Below are positions 55,041 through 63,834 of a DNA stretch of 64,000 nt, in pieces. The notes below the pieces were generated by a model. The model searched no databases. It was not told the origin of the DNA and worked only from the letters and a program-made list of their open reading frames with translations. Position 1 is the first letter of the stretch. Each line of letters opens with the position of its first letter. The stretch is from Opitutales bacterium (GTDB lineage Bacteria > Verrucomicrobiota > Verrucomicrobiia > Opitutales > JABSRG01), in contig JANQKZ010000038.1 in the NCBI GenBank assembly GCA_028280845.1, forward strand, positions 124,001 to 188,000. The letters run 5' to 3'. Both the position numbers and the translations under genes were made by a program.

Positions 55041-55409
55041 GTGACCTATTGGGGCTATCATCTCATATTTACCTTACCGCTGATCCTGATCCTCGGGTTC
55101 ATGGTTCGGAAGCAATTACGCCTCGCCCATGTCCTCTCCTGGTTGGCCGTCTGTTTAATTGTATTCGTTTTCACGACCCCATGGGACAATTATGCGGTTT
55201 TCCTCGGAATCTGGGGATTTGGGGAAGGCGTATCCCTCGGATATCCCCTGGCTCACCTTGCGCTGACCGAATCGAACCCGGACGGGCTTCCCTGGCTCGG
55301 CCTTATCCCCTTCGAGGAGTACTCCTTCTTCATCATAGAGAGCACCTTAGTCTGCCTCGCCCTGCTTAAGTTTCTCCCCCGGCCAGCCGATACAACTGGT
55401 ACTGAATAG
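55041..55409 (+). CDS. Single lycopene cyclase domain membrane protein
   Basis: A 122-residue membrane protein starting at GTG. Helices are near 5-22, 32-48 ([18 protein letters not shown]) and 95-113. The PWDNYAV motif and [13 protein letters not shown] are those of the CrtYc/CrtYd-type lycopene cyclase domain, which forms beta-rings on carotenoids. Active enzymes normally have two such domains, either fused or as two subunits; only one is encoded here, so the partner would lie elsewhere or the domain serves another role. Confidence 0.75.
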   Translation: MTYWGYHLIFTLPLILILGFMVRKQLRLAHVLSWLAVCLIVFVFTTPWDNYAVFLGIWGFGEGVSLGYPLAHLALTESNPDGLPWLGLIPFEEYSFFIIESTLVCLALLKFLPRPADTTGTE

Positions 55410-55553
55410 GCACTTTTTTGCTTGCGAAAGCAGGATTCCTGAACGATTTTCCACCTTTCGCGCGAGAAGGCTGTTCCCCAAAACACCTTCCTCAACCCCC
55501 TGCATCCCAAGCTGCAGGTTGAGCGGCAGAACCAGCGACGAGCTGAATCTGCG

Positions 55554-55571
55554 ATTTCACCCACGTGAAAT
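55554..55571 (+). promoter_or_regulatory. Hairpin in the rpsO leader
   Basis: A 7-bp stem ATTTCAC/GTGAAAT with CCAC loop ends 23-29 bases before the rpsO start. A second potential stem with arms CAACC...TGCA and TGCAGGTTG lies upstream near 55493-55522. S15 commonly represses its own mRNA by binding leader structure; these are candidates. Confidence 0.4.
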
Positions 55572-55599
55572 TCAATGGATTGAGCACCAATACATGAAC

Positions 55600-55866
55600 A
55601 TGTCAGAAGCAATAGATAAACAGAACATCATCGCGGACTACAAGACGCATGACTCCGACACCGGGTCCTGCGAAGTCCAAATCGCCCTGCTATCCGCACG
55701 GATTGCACACCTTACCGACCACCTGCGGTCCCACCGCAAGGACTTTCACAGCCGCCGCGGCCTGATCAAGATGACCAGCCGTCGCCGGAAGCTGTTGGAT
55801 TACCTGAAGCGTCACGACCTGGATAAATATACTGAAATTATTCAGCGCCTGAACCTCCGTCGATAA
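55600..55866 (+). CDS. rpsO: 30S ribosomal protein S15
   Basis: An 88-residue S15, a primary 16S rRNA-binding protein of the platform. The conserved helices [59 protein letters not shown] are complete to the C-terminal LNLRR. Either ATG 55594 (MNMSEAI) or 55600 (MSEAIDK) is possible; 55600 gives the common length. rpsO directly before pnp is an old, conserved gene order. A terminator follows at 55897. Confidence 0.97.
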   Translation: MSEAIDKQNIIADYKTHDSDTGSCEVQIALLSARIAHLTDHLRSHRKDFHSRRGLIKMTSRRRKLLDYLKRHDLDKYTEIIQRLNLRR

Positions 55867-55896
55867 CGGCCCTTTCGCATCTCACCCCGTGTTCGC

Positions 55897-55918
55897 CCAA
55901 TCCAAGATTGGTTTTTTT
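55897..55918 (+). terminator. Rho-independent terminator after rpsO
   Basis: Stem CCAATC/GATTGG (55897-55902 with 55906-55911, CAA loop) followed by seven T (55912-55918). Confidence 0.85.
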
Positions 55919-55972
55919 GAGCTTGGCCTATGGCCATGTTCAAAGGCGACGCATCTCGACTAACCTTTAACC

Positions 55973-56014
55973 CGCACCGGGCGCTCCTCAGCGGGGAGCC
56001 CGGTGCGATTTTTT
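55973..56014 (+). terminator. Second terminator-like hairpin between rpsO and pnp
   Basis: A long GC stem with arms CGCACCGGG and CCCGGTGCG plus an inner CTCC/GGAG step (55973-56007) is followed by ATTTTTT (56008-56014). It is stronger than the one at 55897 and may separate rpsO from pnp. Confidence 0.8.
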
Positions 56015-56054
56015 AACAACGCACCAACCGATTTCCGGTTCTTCGCCTAGGCAT

Positions 56055-56120
56055 TATCTTAATCACAATCTCAGGGGTCATCCCCTTTCCGGCATGAGCT
56101 TTGAGATTTGGATTAAGATA
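56055..56120 (+). promoter_or_regulatory. Long imperfect hairpin in the pnp leader (putative RNase III site)
   Basis: Outer stem TATCTTAATC (56055-56064) with GATTAAGATA (56111-56120), a 2x2 internal loop, then AATCTCA (56067-56073) with TGAGATT (56102-56108), 17 paired bases in all. The interior includes an AGGGG/CCCCT hairpin near 56073-56086. It lies 62 bases before the pnp start, where E. coli pnp mRNA carries its RNase III-cleaved, PNPase-autoregulated stem. Confidence 0.6.
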
Positions 56121-56182
56121 GATACAAGTCCGAGAGGAGAAAACGGAAGTCGGTTCAACCCCAATAAATAGAAAGACTTCCT

Positions 56183-58372
56183 ATGAAACAGGAGTTCTCC
56201 GTAAATGTAGAAAATATGGGGATCCAGATCTCGACTGGATCCATCGCTAACCTCGCCAGCGGCTCGGTCACCATTTCCATGGGTGAAACCAATGTGATCG
56301 TTTCCGCCTGCGCTGCGTCTGAAGTCCGTGAAGGCCAGGACTTTTTCCCGCTAACCGTTGACTATCGTGAAAAGTTTTCCGCGGCCGGGAAATTCCCCGG
56401 AGGCTACTTCAAACGCGAAGGGCGTCCCAATGAAAAAGAAATCCTGACTTCCCGCCTGTGTGACCGCCCGCTACGGCCGCTCTTTCCCAAGGGCTTCCTC
56501 AATGAAGTTCAGGTCATCGGTCTCCTCCTCAGTACGGATGGCGTGCATGAGCCGGATATCCTCATGGTCAACGGCGCCTCCGCCGCCATGCTCATTTCCG
56601 ACATTCCCTGGAATGGCCCCATCGGTTGTATCCGCCTCGGCGAAATTGATGGCGAATTTGTCGTGAACCCCACCCATGAGCAGCAATTCGACTCTGATCT
56701 CGACCTCATCTATGTAGGTAATGAAAACGAAATGATGATGATCGAGGGATCCGCCGACCAGATCTCAGAAGCGCGGTTCATCGAAGCCCTGGAATATGCC
56801 CAGGAAGCGATCCAGCCCCTCATCCGGGCCCAAAAGGAATTAGCCGGGCTCTGCGGCAAGCAAAAATCTGAATTTGAGCTCGTGAAGGTCGACCCGAAGG
56901 TCCTCGAGCTCTGTGAAAACTATGCCGAGGGCAAACTCGAAGAGGCTGTCCTTATCGATAACTATCCGGAGCGGAAAAAGGCGGTTGGCGTAATCGTTGA
57001 AGACGCTTCTGCTGTCGTCCTCGAAGCGGTCGGGGAAGAGGAATTCGATGAAAACCAGGTCTCGATGGCCTTTGAGGTCTTGCAGGAAAAGGTCTACCGC
57101 GACCGCATTCTGGAACAAGGCAAGCGCGTCGATGGCCGCGGCCCGGCTGATCTACGCGAGATCACCTCCGAAACGAGCTCCCTCCCCCGCGTCCATGGGT
57201 CCGCCGTGTTCAAACGGGGCGAAACCCAAGCCCTGGTGATCGCTACGCTCGGCACCAGCAAGGACACTCAGGAGATGGACGGCCTGACCGGAGGAGCCAA
57301 GGAGAAATCCTTTATCCTCCATTATAACTTCCCGCCCTTCTCCACCGGGGAAACCGGGCGGTTCGGGTTTACCGGTCGCCGGGAAATCGGCCATGGTGCC
57401 CTCGCAGAGCGCTCCCTCCTGCCCATTATCCCCAGCGAGGACGAGTTCCCCTACGCCATTCGCCTCGTGTCCGAGGTGATGAGCTCGAATGGATCCACCT
57501 CCATGGCCTCCATTTGCGGGGGTACCTTGAGCCTGATGGACGCCGGGGTTCCCATCATTGCTCCCGTCGCCGGCATTTCTGCTGGCATGGTATCCAGCCG
57601 GGGCGAAGATGGACAAATTAACAAACACGTCGTCCTGACCGACATCCTTGGCGCGGAAGACCACTTCGGGGACATGGACTTTAAAATTGCCGGAACCCGC
57701 GAAGGAATAACCGGGTTTCAGTTGGACTTGAAAATCCAGGGCCTTCCCTTTGACATCGCGCGTGAAGCTATCCAGCAGGCCACGGAAGCGCGTTACCGGA
57801 TCCTGGACTCGATGGAAGCCACTATCCCCGAATCCCGCCCGGAGCTTAAAGAATCTGCCCCTCGTATAGAAACCATCCAGATCGATCCCGACAAGATCGG
57901 TGCGCTGATCGGCCCCGGGGGGAAAAATATCCGGCGTATTGTCGAGGTTTCCGGTGCCGAAATCGACATCAATGAGGACAATTCCGGCCGCGTAGCCATC
58001 TACGCCACAAGCGGAGACGCCATGGCGCGCGCAATCGAAGAAATTGAAATGTGTACCGGTGAAATTGAGGTGGGTAAAACCTACCGTGGGGTCGTGCGTG
58101 GGGTGAAAGAATTCGGCGCCTTTGTCGAGTGTCTGCCCGGCAAGGAAGGCCTCGTTCACATTTCAGAGTTGGCTGATTTCCGGGTTCGCAAAACCGAAGA
58201 CGTGGTCAAGCTGGGCGACGAAATCCTGGTCAAATGCATCGGCATCGATGACAAGGGCCGCGTCAAGCTGAGCCGCAAGGCTGCCATGGCTGAAGCTATG
58301 GCTGAATCGGAAGATGGCGAAAATGGAGACGCTCCCGAAGCCTCCGACGACGCTGAAACCGAAAAGAGCTAA
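56183..58372 (+). CDS. pnp: Polyribonucleotide nucleotidyltransferase (PNPase)
   Basis: A 729-residue 3'-5' phosphorolytic exoribonuclease of the RNA degradosome. The first RNase PH domain (1-140) holds [23 protein letters not shown], a helical linker follows (about 145-310), the second RNase PH domain (315-550) carries the catalytic [21 protein letters not shown] and [14 protein letters not shown]. The KH domain (about 565-620) has [10 protein letters not shown] and the S1 domain (about 630-700) follows. A short acidic tail ends the protein. All domains are intact. It may be regulated through the hairpin in its leader. Confidence 0.98.
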   Translation: MKQEFSVNVENMGIQISTGSIANLASGSVTISMGETNVIVSACAASEVREGQDFFPLTVDYREKFSAAGKFPGGYFKREGRPNEKEILTSRLCDRPLRPLFPKGFLNEVQVIGLLLSTDGVHEPDILMVNGASAAMLISDIPWNGPIGCIRLGEIDGEFVVNPTHEQQFDSDLDLIYVGNENEMMMIEGSADQISEARFIEALEYAQEAIQPLIRAQKELAGLCGKQKSEFELVKVDPKVLELCENYAEGKLEEAVLIDNYPERKKAVGVIVEDASAVVLEAVGEEEFDENQVSMAFEVLQEKVYRDRILEQGKRVDGRGPADLREITSETSSLPRVHGSAVFKRGETQALVIATLGTSKDTQEMDGLTGGAKEKSFILHYNFPPFSTGETGRFGFTGRREIGHGALAERSLLPIIPSEDEFPYAIRLVSEVMSSNGSTSMASICGGTLSLMDAGVPIIAPVAGISAGMVSSRGEDGQINKHVVLTDILGAEDHFGDMDFKIAGTREGITGFQLDLKIQGLPFDIAREAIQQATEARYRILDSMEATIPESRPELKESAPRIETIQIDPDKIGALIGPGGKNIRRIVEVSGAEIDINEDNSGRVAIYATSGDAMARAIEEIEMCTGEIEVGKTYRGVVRGVKEFGAFVECLPGKEGLVHISELADFRVRKTEDVVKLGDEILVKCIGIDDKGRVKLSRKAAMAEAMAESEDGENGDAPEASDDAETEKS

Positions 58373-58389
58373 TCTCCCGGACCCGTTCC

Positions 58390-59169
58390 ATGCCCAAGCC
58401 AACGGCACTGATCACGAACGACGACGGAATCGATTCCTTTTTCCTGCATGCTCTCATCCGGGGCATGCAGGAATATTTCGATGTCACGGTAGCCGCCCCG
58501 GCCGGAGAACAAAGCTGGGTTAGTCGCCGGATGACACGACATGGGAAAGTGGCAATCGAGGCCGTTGATGGGTTCGATTGTCCGGCCTGGAAGTTGCATG
58601 GAACCCCAAGCGACTGTGTCAATATCGCCTTGGGTCACCTCATGGAGGAAAAACCGGATGTCGTCGTATCCGGAATCAATATCGGGTACAATGCCACCGA
58701 CACCCTGATCTTCAGCTCTGGCACCGTTGCCGGCGCCCTGGAAGCAGCGGTCTGGCGCATCCCCGCCCTCGCCGTGAGTAAATGGTTACCCAAGGAGATC
58801 TGGGAGGCTGCCCGCCTCGGCAAGCCCGAAGCTGAGCAAGTGCATGCCTCTGTCGATGCCGATGGTCGCCGCGCCGGGACCTTTGCCACCACCCTGGTAG
58901 GGAAAACAAGCGATGACATGCTGGTCCACAACCTGAATTTTCCAATCGAGTCGAACATGGATACCCCCATCGTGGAAACCCGCCCGGCTCCTCTCTTTCT
59001 CGGCTCCCTCTTTGAACGTAAACCCGAGGGGCATTTCGAATTTACCTACGCCAAGGGAGAGGTCCTGGACCAGTCCGATAACACCGATATCGCGACCATT
59101 TTTGCAGGTAAAATCAGTTATTCCCTCCTCAATTTTTCTGCCGTGGGCAGAGCCGTGGTGAACAATTGA
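58390..59169 (+). CDS. surE: 5'/3'-nucleotidase SurE
   Basis: A 259-residue metal-dependent nucleotidase. The N-terminus has LITNDDGIDSFFLHAL with the metal ligands D-D in NDDG, then APAGEQSWVSRRMT, and DVVVSGINIGYNATDTLIFSSGTVAGALEAA, the family's SGxNxGxN and S-GT-V-A-A motifs. The residues W..K-L.GTPSDCVNIAL are also typical. Starts 17 bases after pnp, so probably in the same operon. It removes phosphate from nucleoside monophosphates, with a proposed stress role. Confidence 0.92.
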   Translation: MPKPTALITNDDGIDSFFLHALIRGMQEYFDVTVAAPAGEQSWVSRRMTRHGKVAIEAVDGFDCPAWKLHGTPSDCVNIALGHLMEEKPDVVVSGINIGYNATDTLIFSSGTVAGALEAAVWRIPALAVSKWLPKEIWEAARLGKPEAEQVHASVDADGRRAGTFATTLVGKTSDDMLVHNLNFPIESNMDTPIVETRPAPLFLGSLFERKPEGHFEFTYAKGEVLDQSDNTDIATIFAGKISYSLLNFSAVGRAVVNN

Positions 59170-59205
59170 CCCTTTTCTGCAGTCTGCCCTAATACCAATC
59201 CAAGT

Positions 59206-60465
59206 ATGCGTTTTCCACATCAACTGATTAAGAGTCTCCTCGTCCTGTCCCTGATTGGAGGGGGTTTCCCTGCATTTTCCCAGGAAACCAAGGAAGAGTT
59301 TGAAGCGCTGTATCAAGCGCCATGGGAGATCACCACAGATTCCGGCACCTCCCTCTACATCATTGTTAAAAAAGGCGGGCTGGCTTCGTTCTTCTATGCG
59401 GACCGGAACGACAACACGGTCTATAACGGCAAGTGGGAAGTCTTTGGAGATGCTCTTTTTATTGAGTGGGAAACCGGACGGACCGATGTCCTCCGAGCCA
59501 TTGATTCCAGCAATTTCCGCATTGCTATGTTCAACACTGGTTATACCGGCGATGAACAGCCGGACGATGTGGGCATCTCGAAAAAACTGCCTGAGTCCGA
59601 AGTCGGCACCTGGACGGTTCCACCGGAGGAGCTTCAGCGCATGTCCACTGCCCGGGAAGAGGTTGAAGGCTTCTTTGGCACCTGGGAAGTCAGATTGGAC
59701 GATGGGTATACCTACTACATCGTCATTAATGATGATCGCACCGCAGCCAGCTCGTACTCCCGGACACGCAAAGGAGTAGAGGGCTTGCAAGGCGTGTGGA
59801 ACCGGCAGGGGGCCGAGCTTCACATCCAGTGGGATACCGGGCATTACCAGATTATCCGTGAGCTTAACAATTATCACGACACCGAGCTTTTTGCCGATGC
59901 CACGGATCTCAAGCAGGAAGCAACCCGGATCCGAACCCGCCGGGTAGACCAGATGACCGCCACCAAATGGCTGGCCGCCAATGAAGAAGAATCCACGGTC
60001 ATTGCCCGAGTCAACGCCTTCCGCAGCCGTAAAGAGGTGAACGCTTTTTTCCGTGGCCGCTGGTTTCTTATCGTGGATGGAGAACCGGTACAGGAAATCG
60101 ATATCGGTCGTTACGGTGATATCGAAATCGTAGACTCCAACATGAAAGGGGAATGGCGCTCTCAGACCGATTCCATGTATCTCTACTGGAACGACGGGTT
60201 CCGGGCGATTCTCAAGCCGGTCTACCTCAGTTTCACCGTCTCCATTTACGCCCCGGGACAACCCTTCGACGGCACCCCGACCCGTATCTATTCTGCGATC
60301 CCGGCAGACCCGGAGAAAATGACGATTTACCAGACCCTCAAAGAAGACGCGACCCTTCGCCTGAAGTTTTTCCGCGAAGTTCAGGAGCGGATCGATGCCC
60401 TGCCTCCTGAACCCAAAGAAAGAAGGAAAAGAAAGTGGTGGCAGGTCGATGTCTGGCCGTTCTAG
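59206..60465 (+). CDS. Secreted protein with three tandem beta-rich repeats, unknown function
   Basis: I do not recognise this 419-residue protein. Residues 1-25 are a signal peptide (SLLVLSLIGGGFPAFSQ). Three repeats of about 60 residues lie at 39-98, 158-219 and 283-338, each with a 'W-x-hydrophobic strand', a Y/F-rich middle and a closing G-x-W...L-x-I/L-x-W-x-(T/D)-G pattern (WEVFGDALFIEWETG, WNRQGAELHIQWDTG, WRSQTDSMYLYWNDG). Between repeats are charged helices. The C-terminus is basic (KERRKRKWWQVDVW). A binding scaffold outside the cytoplasm is plausible. It follows surE by 36 bases. Confidence 0.7.
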   Translation: MRFPHQLIKSLLVLSLIGGGFPAFSQETKEEFEALYQAPWEITTDSGTSLYIIVKKGGLASFFYADRNDNTVYNGKWEVFGDALFIEWETGRTDVLRAIDSSNFRIAMFNTGYTGDEQPDDVGISKKLPESEVGTWTVPPEELQRMSTAREEVEGFFGTWEVRLDDGYTYYIVINDDRTAASSYSRTRKGVEGLQGVWNRQGAELHIQWDTGHYQIIRELNNYHDTELFADATDLKQEATRIRTRRVDQMTATKWLAANEEESTVIARVNAFRSRKEVNAFFRGRWFLIVDGEPVQEIDIGRYGDIEIVDSNMKGEWRSQTDSMYLYWNDGFRAILKPVYLSFTVSIYAPGQPFDGTPTRIYSAIPADPEKMTIYQTLKEDATLRLKFFREVQERIDALPPEPKERRKRKWWQVDVWPF

Positions 60466-60559
60466 ACCAGGATCCAAGTCCACGGGTAACGGGTGCCCCC
60501 AGAACCGACTGGCAATTATGACTTGAGCGAGAGGGAAGCTTGCGGTTCCATGCATCACC

Positions 60560-60979
60560 ATGAAAAAATTCCTATCTCTCCTGCTGCCCCTCGCTCTCTT
60601 CCTTGTCACTGGACCCTCCGCACAAGCGCAGGAGCCCATGATCGGGGAAATCCGTATGTTTGCCGGCAACTTCGCACCACGCGGATTTGCGTTTTGTAAC
60701 GGCCAGCTTCTCCCTATTTCCCAATACACCGCCCTCTTTTCCATCCTGGGCACGACCTATGGAGGGGATGGCAGAACAACCTTTGCTCTCCCCGATTTAC
60801 GGGGGCGCGTGCCTATGCATCATGGATCAGGGCCTGGGCTAGATCCGATCCGACTCGGCCAGAAAACGAAAAAATACATTTCAGGTCTTCCAGGAAAAGA
60901 GCGCATCGGCGAAACCCAGTCCGGGCTCGCGATCAGTTACATCATCGCTCTAAACGGGATATTTCCTTCACGAAACTAA
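60560..60979 (+). CDS. Tail collar domain protein with an internal deletion
   Basis: A 139-residue protein. A signal peptide (1-24, SLLLPLALFLVTGPSAQA) is followed by the phage tail collar/MdpB pattern GEIRMFAGNFAPRGFAFCNGQLLPISQYTALFSILGTTYGGDGRTTFALPDLRGR in segments, then the usual C-terminal end YIIALNGIFPS. Full-length relatives are about 170-190 residues; here the stretch between RLGQK and the C-terminal block, normally with histidine-rich loops, is reduced to about 18 residues. No phage genes surround it. A deleted or degenerating copy, or a minimal variant. Confidence 0.75.
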   Translation: MKKFLSLLLPLALFLVTGPSAQAQEPMIGEIRMFAGNFAPRGFAFCNGQLLPISQYTALFSILGTTYGGDGRTTFALPDLRGRVPMHHGSGPGLDPIRLGQKTKKYISGLPGKERIGETQSGLAISYIIALNGIFPSRN

Positions 60980-61094
60980 GAGAAAATCGACCCGCAGGTA
61001 TTGCTGCTTTACCTTTTTAGCCAGAGAGAACGCCTTCGCCTGAGAGGGTTTCGGTCCAAGACCCGCGCTTGCGCTTGGCTATAGCGTTCTGCGC

Positions 61095-62546
61095 CTACGA
61101 CACCACTTCACATGGCAGCATTGCCGCATCACTCATACCGTGAATAATCTTTTTATCCGCGGGGCAGAAAGTAGCCAGAATTCCGCTGAGCTTGGACTCA
61201 TTCTGGTTCACAAAATAATACGGACATAACCGCAACCGGCCTTGCATGGAATAGGTCTGTTCCTCTTCTCCCTCCCTCGGGCTGTAGATCGGGTGACTCA
61301 TACGCTTTGGTTTGTGGTAATCCTGAAGGACAAAGAGCGATTGATCCGCCATCTCAATTGCGTGGTCAATCGCCTCCGCCCATTCCTCTCGGCTGCTGTC
61401 GGATCCCAGGGTCACGCTCCGGGCCCCCCAGGCATTTTCATGGAAACCGCTCAGCTTGATGATCAAGTTGCGCTCCCTCTGGGAGGCATGAGTCAATTCC
61501 CGCCATTCCCGAATGGGTTTCCCTCCAATATAGGGAGCATCGAGGACCGCATTGGGTGGCAGTTCAACCGGGTCCATGATCCACGACATGGGGATGACTT
61601 TCTTGAGCCGACGGAAGGCTTTCTTGCTCAGATTCTCCCGCCAGAACCGTTCGAGGATGTGGTGGTGGAACAGCGCCAGATTTAACTTCTCTTCCTGAAA
61701 GGCCTTCATCGGCGGAGTGATCGACACCATCGATTCGTTCCAGGCATCCAGAACATACTTGGCGATTGGCACATGGGCTAAATCAAACAATTCCCAGAAG
61801 CGGTAGATGACATCAATCTGCTGAGGGTTGCCCCCCATATCGACACAGAGGGTATCCCCCAGTGGCATGACATCCCCCGGATGGAAGGTGAAGACCCGCT
61901 TCCCCATGCGTTGCAGTTCCGAAGACAGCCACTCCATTTCGGGGCGATAGGTAGACGCCTCATCGCTGACTAAAATTGCGATAAAGGGAAGCGTTTTATG
62001 AGGAGCCCGCAAAGCCAAACCCTGATAAAACAAGTCCAGCATAGCACCCTTCCCGCCGATGATGTTCGGGTTGGCTCCCTCCTTTTCATAGAGGCGATTC
62101 AGAAAAGCCGTGAGACCGATTCCACCCGGAACAGAATCCAGTTCACTTAAGACAAACCCTTCTTCCGTCAGCAGAAGATCTGGCCGGATGACCATCGGCA
62201 TGGCGCCCTGTAAACGTTTCGACACCGCATGCATGAGGAGGTTATCTGGCTTGCCACGATTCAGGTAGGTGGCGACCCAAGGCGCTTTCAACTCCTGGTT
62301 CCTCAGCAAGTTCTTTCCCTGGACCGAACGCATGTAGAGCAGATCGAGCGCACGATAAAACTCCAGGCAAGCTTGACCGATTTCTTCGATCTCCGCCAAC
62401 TGCTCTTCGGTGATCGGAAAGGCCCGGGGAGACAGACGCCAGGTTTTATTGTCAAATAGCGGCTGAACGTCCAACGCCTCCCGGATGTCTTTCTGGGCGA
62501 CTGAACAGCTGTCCTCGGTGCCTGCCCCCTGCTCTGCTGTGTCCAT
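61095..62546 (-). CDS. Hypothetical ATP-grasp-like protein
   Basis: I do not know the family of this 483-residue protein. The central part (PMVIRPDLLLTEEGFVLSELDSVPGGIGLTAFLN) looks like the nucleotide-lid strands of ATP-grasp enzymes of the glutathionylspermidine-synthase kind. The N-terminal region (1-60) is poorly conserved and the C-terminal part holds ANENAWGARSVTLG-like and FVLQDYHKPKR segments. It begins 3 bases after the prfB stop, so it is probably translated together with prfB. Conserved linkage would be worth testing; function is not proposed beyond a possible ligase. Confidence 0.6.
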   Translation of the reverse strand: MDTAEQGAGTEDSCSVAQKDIREALDVQPLFDNKTWRLSPRAFPITEEQLAEIEEIGQACLEFYRALDLLYMRSVQGKNLLRNQELKAPWVATYLNRGKPDNLLMHAVSKRLQGAMPMVIRPDLLLTEEGFVLSELDSVPGGIGLTAFLNRLYEKEGANPNIIGGKGAMLDLFYQGLALRAPHKTLPFIAILVSDEASTYRPEMEWLSSELQRMGKRVFTFHPGDVMPLGDTLCVDMGGNPQQIDVIYRFWELFDLAHVPIAKYVLDAWNESMVSITPPMKAFQEEKLNLALFHHHILERFWRENLSKKAFRRLKKVIPMSWIMDPVELPPNAVLDAPYIGGKPIREWRELTHASQRERNLIIKLSGFHENAWGARSVTLGSDSSREEWAEAIDHAIEMADQSLFVLQDYHKPKRMSHPIYSPREGEEEQTYSMQGRLRLCPYYFVNQNESKLSGILATFCPADKKIIHGMSDAAMLPCEVVS

Positions 62547-62549
62547 GTC

Positions 62550-63693
62550 CTAAACTTCTACTTTTATGTCTTTATTTCGGTGTTTGGGCTGACCCGCGCG
62601 TAACCACGCATGGACAAAAGTGTCCAGGTCACCATCCATCACTGCTTGGACATTGCCATTCTCTACGCCGGTTCGCAAATCCTTAACGAGCTGATAGGGC
62701 TGGAAAACATAGCTGCGGATCTGGTTTCCCCAACCAATCTCTCCTTTCTCACCATAAAAGCGCTCCATTTCTGCCCGCTTCTCGTCCTCCATCTTTTCAT
62801 AGAGCTTAGACTTGAGCATCTTCATCGCAGTAGCCTTGTTTTTATGCTGGGATCGCTCTGCCTGACAGGCGGCCACCACGCCGGTCGGTAAATGGGTCAA
62901 GCGCACTGCCGAGTCCGTTTTGTTAACATGCTGGCCACCCTTCCCGCTGGAGCGATAGGTATCGATCCGCAGGTCGTCTTCCTTAATCTCAATGTCGATC
63001 TCATCCTCGATTTCGGCAATCACATCTACTGCGGAGAAACTGGTATGTCGCCGGGCATTGGAATCAAAGGGACTGATCCGCACCAGTCGGTGAACTCCGC
63101 GCTCCGCCTTGGCATAGCCATAGGCATTGGGTCCCTCCAGGCGAATAGTCGCGCTGCTGATCCCAGCCTCTTCCCCCATGGTGACATCCTGAACTTCAAC
63201 TTTAAACTCCGATCGTTCCCCCCAGCGGGTATACATGCGCAACAGCATATCGGCCCAATCGCAGGACTCCGTGCCGCCGGCCCCCGCGTTGATACTGAGG
63301 ATGGCGTTATTTCCATCCAGTTTCCCGCTGAGAAAGGACTGGATTTCCAACTCGTCCAAGGCTGCATACAGCTGCGGAACCGTTTGGGAGAGCTCAGTTT
63401 CATAATCGGCCGCCTCATCGGACCCAAGCTCCTCAATCAATTCCATCATGGCCTGGACATCTTCGACTTCAGGCCGGAATTTCAAGATCCCTGCAATGGA
63501 TCGCTTAAGCTGATTGGACTCGGATATCACTTGTTGCGCGGTTTCCTGGCTATTCCAAAACGCCGGGTCCGCCATCTGCTCTTCCAATTCCTTGATCTTC
63601 ACCTGCTTGTTATCGACGTCAAAGATACCTCCACAAATGGCCGGAGCGCTTTATGATTTCTTCAAACTGCGAACGAATTTCAGGTGTCAACAT
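62550..63693 (-). CDS. prfB: Peptide chain release factor 2 with programmed +1 frameshift
   Basis: RF2 recognises UGA and UAA stops. The ATG is at 63693-63691; the first 24 codons end in CTT followed by an in-frame TGA (63621-63619). A +1 shift at CTT-TGA-C lets ribosomes continue as [20 protein letters not shown]. The total is about 380 residues. The bases before the site are TGGAGGTATCTTTGAC, including an SD-like GGAGG 3 bases upstream of the CTT, as in E. coli. GGQ is in [15 protein letters not shown]; the SPF tripeptide in [10 protein letters not shown]. Low UGA-RF2 activity promotes its own synthesis. Confidence 0.96.
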
Positions 63694-63707
63694 AGCTTAC
63701 TTTTTTC

Positions 63708-63723
63708 AATAGATAATAGATAA
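63708..63723 (-). repeat. Heptamer tandem repeat before prfB
   Basis: On the reverse strand ATCTATT is repeated exactly twice with a partial third unit (forward-strand AATAGAT at 63708-63714 and 63715-63721). It lies 15 bases before the prfB ATG and is followed by an A-rich stretch. Confidence 0.6.
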
Positions 63724-63834
63724 CCGAATCCATAGGGTGGCCCAGCCACAACCGCTCTTTCAAGCCGATTGTGCTGCATTCTATAAAACCTTTAGTCCGG
63801 CCAGAGCTTCCCCTGCGTGAGTGCCTTCGCCGGG

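Noticed and set aside
57152-58159. A 335-codon reverse-strand frame inside pnp
   Set aside because: pnp is intact and conserved across this interval; the antisense frame is a by-product of its codon bias.
58786-60753. A 655-codon open frame on the reverse strand across surE and the three-repeat gene
   Set aside because: It runs opposite to surE and to a gene with a signal peptide and internal repeats; its protein has no domain and its codon composition mirrors the forward genes, so it is a shadow.
60560-60979. Evidence for a prophage
   Set aside because: A single tail-collar protein with a signal peptide, without other phage genes, integrase or attachment sites, does not support a prophage.
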